Below are positions 56,853-64,000 of a DNA stretch of 64,000 bases, one piece after another. A program made the position numbers and the translations under genes. The stretch lies in the NCBI RefSeq assembly GCF_006152115.1, contig NZ_VDFU01000003.1:124001-188000 (forward strand), read 5' to 3'. The stretch's first letter is position 1; each line of letters opens with the position of its first letter. The DNA comes from Rubellimicrobium rubrum (lineage in GTDB: Bacteria > Pseudomonadota > Alphaproteobacteria > Rhodobacterales > Rhodobacteraceae). A model generated the notes under the pieces. The model searched no databases. It was not told the DNA's origin and saw only the letters and a list, made by a program, of their open reading frames with translations.

Positions 56853-57572
56853 CTATCCAGGGATGCTGGCGCGCCCGACACCCAGGATCGGTCCGGTGGG
56901 CCGGCCCGTGACCGAGCCGCCCTCCTCCTCCAGGGTGATCTCGTAGAGTTGGCCCGCGATGGGTTGCGGCAGTCCCTCGGCCCCCACCGGCGCCCCTGTG
57001 AACTCATCGAGGACGCCAAGCGACACGGGCCCCACCTCCTCGGACCACTTTGTCCAGACCTGCAGGCTTTCCCCTGCTGGCACCTCGTAGGAGGCCAGCG
57101 TCGTCACGGTCACCTCGCCTCCGCCGAAGTCCTCGATCAGCGCGAAGGGAGCGCCTTCGGGGTCAAGGAGGACCGCAATCGCGGCGGGCTCTGTCCTGCT
57201 GGACGGCAGACCGGTCAGGAACGGCCAGGCGAGCCCCAGCGTAAGAAGCAGCGCCGCCGCCACGCCCAAGACCATGCGCCAGACTGACCGGTTCAGGTTG
57301 GCGGCGGGTCGGTCGGCAGGGCGCAAGGGCGGTGCCGCAAGCTCGACCGGGGACGCCAGCCGGCGTTCCAGCCGCTCCCAGGCACCGTCGGGCAGCGGCA
57401 CAGGCTCGGCGGTGTCGTCGATGGGGGCGAGGCGGCGGGCTGCTGCTGCCACCAGAACCGCGAACGCTTGGTCGCTCTCGATGCGTTGCTCGGCCTGTGC
57501 CTGCTCGGCGGGATCGAGAAGCCCCAGGACGTACAGGTCGGCCTGCAGGTCGTCGTCGGGATCGGGTGTCAT
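56853..57572 (-). CDS. anti-sigma factor (RskA-like)
   Basis: A 239-residue single-pass membrane protein. The N-terminal cytoplasmic sigma-binding region begins [21 protein letters not shown] transmembrane helix lies at about residues 105-127 ([20 protein letters not shown]). The C-terminal periplasmic domain resembles RskA/anti-sigma-K, with [20 protein letters not shown] and [15 protein letters not shown]. It has no HxxxCxxC zinc motif. Its start overlaps the sigma gene stop by four bases (57569-57572). It should hold the ECF sigma factor inactive until an envelope signal. Confidence 0.88.
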   Translation of the reverse strand: MTPDPDDDLQADLYVLGLLDPAEQAQAEQRIESDQAFAVLVAAAARRLAPIDDTAEPVPLPDGAWERLERRLASPVELAAPPLRPADRPAANLNRSVWRMVLGVAAALLLTLGLAWPFLTGLPSSRTEPAAIAVLLDPEGAPFALIEDFGGGEVTVTTLASYEVPAGESLQVWTKWSEEVGPVSLGVLDEFTGAPVGAEGLPQPIAGQLYEITLEEEGGSVTGRPTGPILGVGRASIPG

Positions 57573-58120
57573 CCCAGGCACTCCCGTAACTGTTGCAGGC
57601 CACGGCGCATCCAGGCCTTGACGGTCCCGAGCGGCAACCCCGTGCGGCCCGCGATCTCTCCCTGGGAGTAGCCGTGCACATAGGCCAGCAGGATCGCATG
57701 CCGACGGCGCGCCTCCAGCGCACCCAGGCACAGGGGCAGGCGCAGCGTCGGATCGAGCGCCTGCAGCACGGCCTCGGTGTCGTCCACGGTCGTGCGGTCC
57801 TGCAACGTCTCGATGTCACCGTCGACCGCATGGTCCTGTCGGCGCTCGGCACGCAGGATGTTGAGAGCGGTGTTCCGCAGGATCATCGTGAGCCAGGCGC
57901 GGGCCGCGCCACGGTCCGGGTGAAAGGTCGCGGCGCGCGTCCAGATCTTGACCAGGGTGTCCTGCACCGCTTCCTCGGCCAGCACGGGATTGCGCACAAG
58001 CCGCATCGCAACCGCCATGAGCCGCGGTCCCTCGCTGTCGAAGAGACGCCTCATGGCACTTCGGTCGCCATGGGCACAGGACTGGATGTCCCGGACGAGG
58101 CGTTGGTCGCTGTCGTTCAT
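57569..58120 (-). CDS. ECF-type RNA polymerase sigma factor
   Basis: A 183-residue sigma-70 family member. Region 2 has VRNPVLAEEAVQDTLVKIWT and RAWLTMILRNTALNILRAER. Region 4 has ALEARRRHAILLAYVHGYSQ and GEIAGRTGLPLGTVKAWMRR. It is translationally coupled to its RskA-like anti-sigma factor. Four tandem 14-bp repeats lie immediately upstream, possibly in its promoter. The divergent RTX gene may be a target, though no shared promoter motif was proven. Confidence 0.92.
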   Translation of the reverse strand: MNDSDQRLVRDIQSCAHGDRSAMRRLFDSEGPRLMAVAMRLVRNPVLAEEAVQDTLVKIWTRAATFHPDRGAARAWLTMILRNTALNILRAERRQDHAVDGDIETLQDRTTVDDTEAVLQALDPTLRLPLCLGALEARRRHAILLAYVHGYSQGEIAGRTGLPLGTVKAWMRRGLQQLRECLG

Positions 58121-58129
58121 CTCGCTCCG

Positions 58130-58185
58130 TCTTCAGATCCGTGTCTTCAGGTCCGCGTCTTCAGGCCCGCATCTTCAGGTCAGCC
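58130..58185. repeat. four 14-bp tandem repeats upstream of ECF sigma gene
   Basis: Units TCTTCAGATCCGTG, TCTTCAGGTCCGCG, TCTTCAGGCCCGCA and TCTTCAGGTCAGCC follow each other without gaps. They lie 10-65 nt upstream of the sigma factor start, where its promoter or 5' leader would be. Confidence 0.8.
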
Positions 58186-58396
58186 TGCCGCGCTCCGCCG
58201 AGGGGCCGCCGGCGGCGCATCGAACCCTTTCACCAGTCCTACACCGGAGAAGGCGACTTGGATGCGGCAAACGCGGGGTCTGACAAAATTCGTCGGCGCT
58301 GGTGCATCCGATCGGGGCGGCCCTGGGTAAGGACGACGCAGAGGCTCGATGCCGGGCTGGCCCCGGCGGGCAGCGATCACTGTCAGGAGGACGACG

Positions 58397-59773
58397 ATGT
58401 CTTACGACCAGAATGGCGGCTACGGCAGCACCCGTGACGACGATGACTTTCGGTTCAACATCCTCTACAAGCCGGCCGTGAGCCGCGACCTGGGGGCCGG
58501 CGACGACCTGGTCAGGATCACGGCGGACAAGGGGATCCCGCAGGTTCGGCTGACCTTCACCAGCAGCGAGGTCGGGAACGGCTCGGCTCTGGACAGCAAC
58601 ACCATGGCCAATCAGGACGGCGGCCTCGCTGTCAGGGCACAGGTCGAGAACGGCTCGGGCGCCCTGATCGGCCCGGTCAGCCGCTTCGATGACGAAGGGA
58701 TCACCTTCGACAGCAAGGGGCGCTTCACCTTCGACGTCCGCGACCTGGTCAGCGGCGTGCAACGGGGCGATCAGTTCGACGTGGTCGTGCTCGGCACCAA
58801 GGGGAACGACACACTGGGCGACAGCGGCTCCCGCGATGCGTACTACATCAACGCAGGCATGGGTGACGACCGGCTGATCGGCGGTCGCGGCGACGATTTC
58901 CTGGTGGGCGGCGCGGGTAACGACCAACTGTTCGGCGGTCGCGGCGACGATTCCTTCATCGGTGGCGGCGGCAACGACCTGATCCGTGGCGGCACAGGCG
59001 ACGACATGGCGATCTTCAGCCTGGCCACCGACGGGGCGGATCAGGTCAACCTGGAGTCCGGTTGGGACACCGTCAGCGTGGCGGCGCCAGCCACCGCCCA
59101 GCAGGTCCGCCTGACCTTCACCAGCAGCGAGGTCGGCAACGACCGGGCCACCGACAGCAACACCATGGCCAACCAGGATGGCGGCCTTGCGGTGCGGCTG
59201 CAGGCCGAGGACGGGTCGGGCAACCTTGCGGGCCTCGTCAGCCGCTATGACGACGAAGGCATCCGTTTCGCGAGCACCACCTCGGGTGTGACCTTCGACG
59301 TGCGCGACCTGGTCAGCGGCGTGCAGCGCGGCGACCAGTTCGACGTGGTGGAACTGGGGACCAAGGGCAACGACGTGTTCGACGCGCGCGGCGAGGATGA
59401 GGCCTATTACATCAACGCAGGCATGGGCAACGACCGGCTGACGGGTGGTCTGGATCGCGACTTCCTGGTGGGCGGCCTGGGCAACGACCGCCTGAACGGC
59501 GGCGAAAGCGACGACTCGCTGCTCGGCGGTGGGGGCAACGACGTATTCGTCTTCATCGGCGCTGCTGGCGACGACAGCATTCTCGACTTCGCCTCCGGCA
59601 CCGACAGGATTGACCTGAGGTCGTTCGATATCGACTTCGGCGATGTCCGGAGCACGAGGTCCGGGGCCGATACCATCGTCGAAGTCAACTCGGACCGCGA
59701 CTCGGCTTACGATGTCCAGATCCGGCTTGTGGGTGTGGGCGCGGCGGTCGAATCCGACTTCATCTTCGCCTGA
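58397..59773 (+). CDS. RTX calcium-binding protein with internal duplication
   Basis: A 458-residue acidic protein without a signal peptide. Two copies of a module of about 145 residues start at residues about 50 and 237 (offset 187). Both contain RLTFTSSEVGN, SNTMANQDGGLAVR, DVRDLVSGVQRGDQFDVV and YYINAGMG, and each ends in RTX nonapeptides such as GGRGDDFLVGGAGNDQLFGG. The C-terminus (FASGTDRIDLRSFDIDFGDV) resembles type I secretion tails. No domain other than RTX is recognised. It probably acts outside the cell as an adhesin or surface-layer component. ATG 58397 follows CAGGAGG. It is divergent from the ECF sigma gene. Confidence 0.85.
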   Translation: MSYDQNGGYGSTRDDDDFRFNILYKPAVSRDLGAGDDLVRITADKGIPQVRLTFTSSEVGNGSALDSNTMANQDGGLAVRAQVENGSGALIGPVSRFDDEGITFDSKGRFTFDVRDLVSGVQRGDQFDVVVLGTKGNDTLGDSGSRDAYYINAGMGDDRLIGGRGDDFLVGGAGNDQLFGGRGDDSFIGGGGNDLIRGGTGDDMAIFSLATDGADQVNLESGWDTVSVAAPATAQQVRLTFTSSEVGNDRATDSNTMANQDGGLAVRLQAEDGSGNLAGLVSRYDDEGIRFASTTSGVTFDVRDLVSGVQRGDQFDVVELGTKGNDVFDARGEDEAYYINAGMGNDRLTGGLDRDFLVGGLGNDRLNGGESDDSLLGGGGNDVFVFIGAAGDDSILDFASGTDRIDLRSFDIDFGDVRSTRSGADTIVEVNSDRDSAYDVQIRLVGVGAAVESDFIFA

Positions 59774-59784
59774 CGTCATCGCGT

Positions 59785-59807
59785 CCGCCGGCCATCCAGG
59801 CCGGCGG
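59785..59807 (+). terminator. hairpin after RTX gene
   Basis: CCGCCGGCC (59785-59793) and GGCCGGCGG (59799-59807) form a perfect 9-bp stem with loop ATCCA, 12 nt after the stop. There is no T tract. Confidence 0.6.
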
Positions 59808-60163
59808 GCGGCCCGTCGTTCCGAGTGGTGTCCGTGTCATGAGTTGAACGGGGGACGGTCCTTGGATGCAGGGCCGTCCTCGCCACGGAACGGCAGAACT
59901 TCCGCGACAAAGGCCGTCCGTCAAACGCTCCGATGGAGAGAGGCCCTCGTCGGAGCGCCCGGGCTCCAGGGGGCCAGCCGGTCGCACGGTTCTCTGCGCC
60001 AGATCTGCCCGGCCTGCCCTGCCCAAGGGAAGAGATCGGTAAGAGTCAGGTTAGAAGTTGCGAAGAATCCGGGGCTTCCGCGCCCTGTTCCTTGCTCCGA
60101 TGGGTGTGTGGTCCAAGATCGGACCCGAGCCGATCATGGGCTCGCGCAGCAAGGAGAAACCAG
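59808..60163. other. leader region of the peptide-export cassette
   Basis: A non-coding region of about 355 bp between the RTX gene and the peptide gene. It contains a second stem-loop, GGACGGTCC (59853-59861) with GGGCCGTCC (59871-59879), one wobble pair. A small CGAGCC/GGCTCG stem lies at about 60125-60144, before the Shine-Dalgarno. The cassette promoter should lie here, but no convincing -35/-10 pair was identified. Confidence 0.4.
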
Positions 60164-60328
60164 ATGCGTGATCTACTGACCGAAGAACTCGAGCACGTTT
60201 ACGGCGCCGGCGGTAAGGGTCGGCGTCGCCGGACCAAGGGCCGCAACGACAGCGATTCCGGCCGTCGGGGCCGCGGTCGCAATCGTCGCAGTGGGTCCAA
60301 CTCGGGCCGTCGGGGCGCCAGCACCTGA
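60164..60328 (+). CDS. small cationic peptide with double-glycine-type leader
   Basis: Encodes 54 residues. The leader MRDLLTEELEHVYGA fits the class II bacteriocin/double-glycine consensus, counting Ala15 as position -1: Leu at -12, Glu at -8, Leu at -7, Val at -4, Gly at -2, Ala at -1. Two more Gly follow, so cleavage after Gly17 is an alternative. The predicted core of 39 residues has 13 Arg and 2 Lys, many Gly and Ser, and no Cys or aromatic residue. AAGGAGA lies before the ATG. Three genes downstream is a C39 peptidase-ABC exporter that would cut such a leader. Possible roles include antimicrobial, signalling or nucleic-acid/surface-binding peptide, and none is shown by sequence. Confidence 0.75.
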   Translation: MRDLLTEELEHVYGAGGKGRRRRTKGRNDSDSGRRGRGRNRRSGSNSGRRGAST

Positions 60329-60341
60329 CCCACTCATGAAC

Positions 60342-60373
60342 CGGCACGCCTCCGCCCCACCGGAGGCGTGCCG
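60342..60373 (+). terminator. strong hairpin between peptide gene and exporter genes
   Basis: CGGCACGCCTCCG (60342-60354) and CGGAGGCGTGCCG (60361-60373) form a perfect 13-bp stem with loop CCCCAC, 14 nt after the peptide stop. There is no T tract, so partial termination or transcript stabilisation is more likely than full termination. Either would favour much more peptide than exporter. Confidence 0.75.
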
Positions 60374-60401
60374 ATCCACGCAGGTTCCCGAGGAGATGCA
60401 C

Positions 60402-61352
60402 ATGCCGTTCGAGATGGCCGTTGCCGATGGTGAGGCCGCACGTGGTGCGGTCCGGGACGAACTCTGGCTTCTGGGCCAGCCGCCCCTGCGCGACTATCTG
60501 GATTTCGTCCGGCGCCTGGTGGTCGATGGCGCATCGCTGGATCCCCGCGCGCTGACCGATAAATGGCGCGAGGCGAACGACCGCTACTACGAGCTCGAGC
60601 GCACCGAAGCCGGGGTTGCCGACAAGGCCGGTCGCCGCCCTTTGCCCAAGGCGATGCGGTCGTTGGCCGAATCCGTATCGCAGACCGCGCATTTTCGCCG
60701 CACATTCGATTCCCTTCCCGTGACCATCGAGATGGTCCAGCTCGACCGCCTTGTGGTGTACCAGCCGCATGTGACCCTTCCGTTCACCGAGCGCCTGCAG
60801 GCCCAGGTCGATCCAGGCATGGATGCAGAGGCACTCTTTCGCTTCTGCCACCCCGTCGAGCGTCGGGACCCGCCCGTGCGCGCCCGGCGTATCGATGACA
60901 AGCGCTACCTTTTCACGTCCGACTCGACCGACTTCCGGCTCCACGACCCCGCGCTGCTGCGCCCCGACCAGATCGTCGAGCACGACAGCTTTGGGCCGAT
61001 CAGCGCGGCGATCGGGCTCATGGTAGGCTACGGGTCCAACTTCCTGAGCGTCATCCGCTCTGACAGTCGCATGCTCCTCCACAATGGCTATCACCGGGCC
61101 TACGCCCTGCGCGCCGCAGGCATTACCCATGCCCCCGCCGTCGTGCAGACGGTGACGCGGCGCGACGAGCTGCAACTCGTGGCCTCGGCGGTGGTGGTGG
61201 ACGAGCCCGCCTTCTTCTTCGCTTCCAAGCGGCCGCCGCTGTTGAAGGACTTCTTCGACCCCAAGATCGCGAGGGTCCTGCCGGTCAAGCGGATGGAGAA
61301 GATGATCGAGGTGAGCTTCGAGATCCGGGAATACGATGTGCCCTGCGCCTGA
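60402..61352 (+). CDS. unknown protein with ParB/sulfiredoxin-like motif in peptide cassette
   Basis: A 316-residue soluble protein without a family I can name. Near residues 228-232 it has N-G-Y-H-R within LLHNGYHRAYALRAAGITHA. This resembles the (D/N)-G-x-H-R motif of ParB/sulfiredoxin-fold proteins, some of which are nucleases or kinases. The surrounding HDSFGPISAAIGLMVGYGSN and FASKRPPLLKDFFDPKIARV are distinctive. ATG 60402 is chosen because GAGGAG ends 6 nt before it. Its end overlaps the HlyD-like gene. It could modify the peptide, give immunity or help export. Confidence 0.65.
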   Translation: MPFEMAVADGEAARGAVRDELWLLGQPPLRDYLDFVRRLVVDGASLDPRALTDKWREANDRYYELERTEAGVADKAGRRPLPKAMRSLAESVSQTAHFRRTFDSLPVTIEMVQLDRLVVYQPHVTLPFTERLQAQVDPGMDAEALFRFCHPVERRDPPVRARRIDDKRYLFTSDSTDFRLHDPALLRPDQIVEHDSFGPISAAIGLMVGYGSNFLSVIRSDSRMLLHNGYHRAYALRAAGITHAPAVVQTVTRRDELQLVASAVVVDEPAFFFASKRPPLLKDFFDPKIARVLPVKRMEKMIEVSFEIREYDVPCA

Positions 61353-61983
61353 GCCCAGGCCGGCCGCTCCGCTGTTCCGCCCCGAGGCCGTCGCGGAGCA
61401 GGAAAGCCGCTGGCTCGGGCAGGTGCTCATCGTGCCCCGGCTGGGCCTGAGCCTGGGCGTCGCCTTCGCGGCCTTGCTGGCGCTGGGCGTTCTGGGGTTG
61501 CTCGTGTTCGGGCAGTACACCCGGACCGAGCGTCTGGCTGGCTGGCTGGTGCCTGCCATTGCCGGAGCGTCGGCAGGCGGGCAGGGCACGGGCGTGCCGC
61601 TGGAGGCCCGACTCCATGCGCCCGGCCATGCCATCGGCGACCTCCGCCCGGGCCAGAGGGTGCAACTGCGCTACGATGCCTTTCCCTACCAGCGCCATGG
61701 CCAGCACAAGGGGGTAGTCCGCCGGCTCCTCCCGGCGAGCCTCACGCCGGAAGAGGTGGCAGAGATCACCGGCAGCCCGGCACTGGCGGTGTCCGGGCCG
61801 TTGTTCGAGGTGGAGGTTGATCTGGTCGACCCGGCGGCAGAGGTCATGGGGCAGGGCGCGCGGCTCATGCCGACGATGACGCTCGAGGCCGACGTCCTGA
61901 TCGAGACCCGGAAAGTCTGGGAATGGGTTCTCGACTTGGACGATGCGCTTGATGGCGAGTCCGAGGGTGAAGGACTGACATGA
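61336..61983 (+). CDS. shortened HlyD-type membrane fusion protein
   Basis: A 215-residue adaptor. The N-terminus has the HlyD/CvaA-like FRPEAVAEQESRWLGQVLIV, a transmembrane helix (about 34-60), then GQYTRTERLAGWLVP. It jumps at once to the C-terminal barrel PLEARLHAPGHAIGDLRPGQ and RVQLRYDAFPYQRHGQHKG, followed by a membrane-proximal tail. The coiled-coil hairpin and most of the lipoyl domain of normal adaptors (about 400 residues) are missing, without frameshift. It overlaps both neighbours, so it is an in-operon partner of the C39 ABC transporter. It might not reach an outer-membrane channel by itself. Confidence 0.8.
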   Translation: MCPAPEPRPAAPLFRPEAVAEQESRWLGQVLIVPRLGLSLGVAFAALLALGVLGLLVFGQYTRTERLAGWLVPAIAGASAGGQGTGVPLEARLHAPGHAIGDLRPGQRVQLRYDAFPYQRHGQHKGVVRRLLPASLTPEEVAEITGSPALAVSGPLFEVEVDLVDPAAEVMGQGARLMPTMTLEADVLIETRKVWEWVLDLDDALDGESEGEGLT

Positions 61984-64000
61984 AGCTGTTCGGGCATTCC
62001 TCCGCGCGGCGGCTGCCCATGACGCTCCAGGCCGAAGCGGCCGAGTGCGGGCTGGCCTGCCTATCGATGATCGCAGCCTTTCACGGCCGCCCGGCCGGTC
62101 CGGCCGAGTTGCGCCAGCGCTTCGGGCTGTCGCTGAAGGGAGCTACCCTGAAGGACGTGATCGGGATCGCGGAGCGGCTAAGTATGGCCGCCCGCCCGGT
62201 GCGGCTCGATCTGGATGAGCTTGGCCAACTCCGGACTCCTTGCATCCTGCACTGGGATCTCAGCCATTTCGTCGTGCTCCGGTCGGTCGATCGGCGCGGC
62301 GTGACGATCCACGATCCTGCCGAGGGCGTTCGGCGGCTGAGCCTTGCCGAGGTGTCCCGCCACTTCACCGGGGTCGCGCTCGAGCTCACTCCCACGGGTG
62401 GCTTCGAGGCTGCGTCTGGGCCAGTGCCGCGTGTGCGGTTGCGCTCGCTTGTGGGCGAAGTGAGGGGCCTGCGGCGCGCGTTGGCGCATCTTCTCGTGCT
62501 GGCCCTCGCCATCGAGGTGTTCGCCCTCCTGAGCCCGCTTTTTCTTGGGCTCACGGTCGATCAGGCCCTGCTGTCGGGCGACCGCGACCTGCTGCTGACG
62601 CTGGCGCTGGCCTTTGGCCTCCTGCTCTTGCTCCAGACAGGGGTCGAAGCCCTGCGGGGCTGGATGCTGATGGCGCTTGGGGCATCGCTCAAGGTGCAGG
62701 CGCGCACCAACCTGCTGTCGCATCTTCTGGCCCTTCCGGCGGGGTGGTTCGAGGCCCGCGCGGTCGCGGACATCCTGTCGCGCTTTGAATCACAGGACGA
62801 GATCCTGCGGGCCATCACCCGTGATCTCGTGGTGGCGGTGCTGGACGGCATCATGTGCATCGTGACGCTGGTCGTCATGGCGGTTCTCGCGCCGACGCTC
62901 ACGATCCTGGTGATCGCGGGCGGCCTGCTTTATGCCCTGGTGCGCTGGGCCTTCTACGCCCCGCTCCGGCAGGCCTCGGCCGAGGCGCTGGTCTGGGCCG
63001 CGCGCCGGGACGGGCACTTTCTCGAGTCGCTGCGCGGCATCCGCGCCATCAAGCTGTTCAATGCTCAGGCCGACCGCCGGACGCAGTGGGCGAACCTCCT
63101 GATCGAGACCGTGAACCGCCAGCTCGTGACCGAGCGGCTCCACATCCTGTTCAGGGCTGTCAACATGCTGCTCCTCGGGGGTTTGGGGATCCTCGTGATC
63201 TGGCTGGCAGCCCGGATGATCATGGACGGGCGTCTCACCGTCGGGCTCCTGATCGCCTTTGTTGCCTACCAGACCCTGTTCCTGCGCCGGGTGAGCAGCC
63301 TGATCGACACGCTGGTCGATCTGCGGATGCTTGGCCTGCATGCCGAACGCCTGACCGACATTGCCCTGACGCCGCCCGAGCCAGCGGGGGAGCCGGCGGC
63401 ATCCGAGCCCGCGCCCAGGTTGCCGGTCGCGATCGAGGTTCGCGGCCTGGGGTTCCGCTACGGCCCGAACGACCCGTGGATTCTTCGCGACATCAATCTC
63501 CGCATCGAGCCCGGCGAGTGGGTCGCCATCGCCGGCCCGTCGGGCTGCGGCAAGACCACTTTGCTCAAGCTCCTCGCGGGCCTCCTCCCGACCACCTGCG
63601 GCGAGATCCTTGTGGACGGGGTTCCGTTGGATGAGCTCGGTCCCGCGCGGTGGCGCGACAGGATCGGGGTCGTCATGCAGGACGACTCGCTCTTTGCCGG
63701 GTCCATCGCCGACAACATCGCCTTTTTCGCGCCGGACCCGGACCGAGCCCGCATCGAGCGATGCGCCCGGCTCGCGGCGGTCCACGACGACATCGCCCGC
63801 ATGCCGATGAGCTATGCGACGCTGATCGGCGACATGGGCAGCGTCCTTTCGGGCGGACAGCAGCAGCGTGTCCTTCTGGCCCGAGCGCTTTACAGGCAGC
63901 CACGACTCCTTTTGCTCGACGAGGCCACGAGCCATCTCGACACGGAGCGCGAACGCGCCGTCAATGACGCGCTCGCAACCATGCCCATGACCCGCATCGC
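61980..64000 (+). CDS. C39 peptidase-containing ABC transporter, 3' end cut by window edge
   Basis: A bacteriocin-type exporter that removes double-glycine leaders while transporting peptides. The N-terminal C39 peptidase has the catalytic Cys in QAEAAECGLACLSMIAAFHG, the His in HFVVLRSVD and the Asp in IHDPAEG. A six-helix membrane domain follows (about 165-430). The ATPase has Walker A GPSGCGKTTLLK, Q-loop VMQDDSLFAGSIADNIAFF, signature LSGGQQQRVLLARAL and Walker B LLLLDEATSHLD. The frame is open to the window end (about 673 codons). ATG overlaps the HlyD-like stop. All visible motifs are intact. Confidence 0.93.
   Translation, partial: MKLFGHSSARRLPMTLQAEAAECGLACLSMIAAFHGRPAGPAELRQRFGLSLKGATLKDVIGIAERLSMAARPVRLDLDELGQLRTPCILHWDLSHFVVLRSVDRRGVTIHDPAEGVRRLSLAEVSRHFTGVALELTPTGGFEAASGPVPRVRLRSLVGEVRGLRRALAHLLVLALAIEVFALLSPLFLGLTVDQALLSGDRDLLLTLALAFGLLLLLQTGVEALRGWMLMALGASLKVQARTNLLSHLLALPAGWFEARAVADILSRFESQDEILRAITRDLVVAVLDGIMCIVTLVVMAVLAPTLTILVIAGGLLYALVRWAFYAPLRQASAEALVWAARRDGHFLESLRGIRAIKLFNAQADRRTQWANLLIETVNRQLVTERLHILFRAVNMLLLGGLGILVIWLAARMIMDGRLTVGLLIAFVAYQTLFLRRVSSLIDTLVDLRMLGLHAERLTDIALTPPEPAGEPAASEPAPRLPVAIEVRGLGFRYGPNDPWILRDINLRIEPGEWVAIAGPSGCGKTTLLKLLAGLLPTTCGEILVDGVPLDELGPARWRDRIGVVMQDDSLFAGSIADNIAFFAPDPDRARIERCARLAAVHDDIARMPMSYATLIGDMGSVLSGGQQQRVLLARALYRQPRLLLLDEATSHLDTERERAVNDALATMPMTRI

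Noticed and set aside
56441-57019. 805-codon version of ilvD
   Set aside because: The upstream extension has no domain and would overlap the end of the anti-sigma gene. IlvD normally begins near [14 protein letters not shown].
58397-58450. Gly-Gly near the RTX protein N-terminus as a leader for the C39 exporter
   Set aside because: The residues before it do not match the leader consensus and RTX proteins use C-terminal secretion signals.

Overview
The window is high-GC DNA from an alphaproteobacterium, most likely Rhodobacterales (Paracoccaceae/Roseobacteraceae). The evidence is the hom/glpX neighbourhood, a Lrp-type putR divergent from a bifunctional putA, a glpR-glpD-glpSTPQUV glycerol importer locus, Tad-type pseudopilin genes with a CtrA-type TTAA-N7-TTAA site, and the remains of a soxBDAG sarcosine oxidase operon. 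The genus cannot be fixed from the sequence alone. No rRNA, CRISPR array, intact insertion sequence or prophage is visible. One tRNA-Leu(UAA) is present.

Layout. 1-3.3 kb: glpX (cut by the window edge), a small DUF2798 membrane protein, hom, a small lipoprotein. 3.3-9.7 kb: two sets of Tad pseudopilin/TadG-like genes on either side of a glutamate dehydrogenase. 9.8-12.2 kb: a decayed sarcosine oxidase operon (deletions, frameshifts, an in-frame amber codon) with an unknown 135-codon gene inside it. 12.3-16.3 kb: putA/putR. 16.3-19.3 kb: tRNA-Leu, an IS6-like transposase remnant, a membrane GGDEF-EAL protein. 19.8-24.1 kb: an LLM flavin oxidoreductase, then a phosphonate/selenate-type ABC importer. 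24.3-36.0 kb: a PL7 alginate lyase with RTX repeats, a lytic transglycosylase, an HtrA-like protease, an MsbA-like ABC exporter, an acyl-CoA synthetase, CorA, an apionate-lactonase-like protein and RtcB. 36.0-44.8 kb: the glycerol locus, ending in a clear hairpin terminator. 45-54 kb: an MCP, argO/argP, a glycosyltransferase-like gene, and a LysR/MFS/alcohol dehydrogenase/cupin cluster. 54.1-58.1 kb: a truncated YcnI-like fragment, ilvD, and an ECF sigma/anti-sigma pair. 58.4-64 kb: an internally duplicated RTX protein and a peptide-export cassette running off the window.

The most unusual locus is 60164-64000. A 54-residue peptide with a double-glycine-type (Gly-Ala) leader and a strongly basic, Cys-free Arg/Gly/Ser core is followed by a strong hairpin. 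Then come a 316-residue protein with a ParB/sulfiredoxin-like N-G-Y-H-R motif, a shortened HlyD-type adaptor, and a C39 peptidase-ABC transporter with its catalytic residues. The last three genes overlap one another. The simplest reading is a secreted cationic peptide system with an unassigned accessory protein.

In the glycerol locus, GlpR represses, GlpD oxidises glycerol-3-phosphate, and GlpS/GlpT/GlpP/GlpQ/GlpU/GlpV import glycerol. The two ATPases carry complementary motif losses, which suggests one canonical and one degenerate ATP site.
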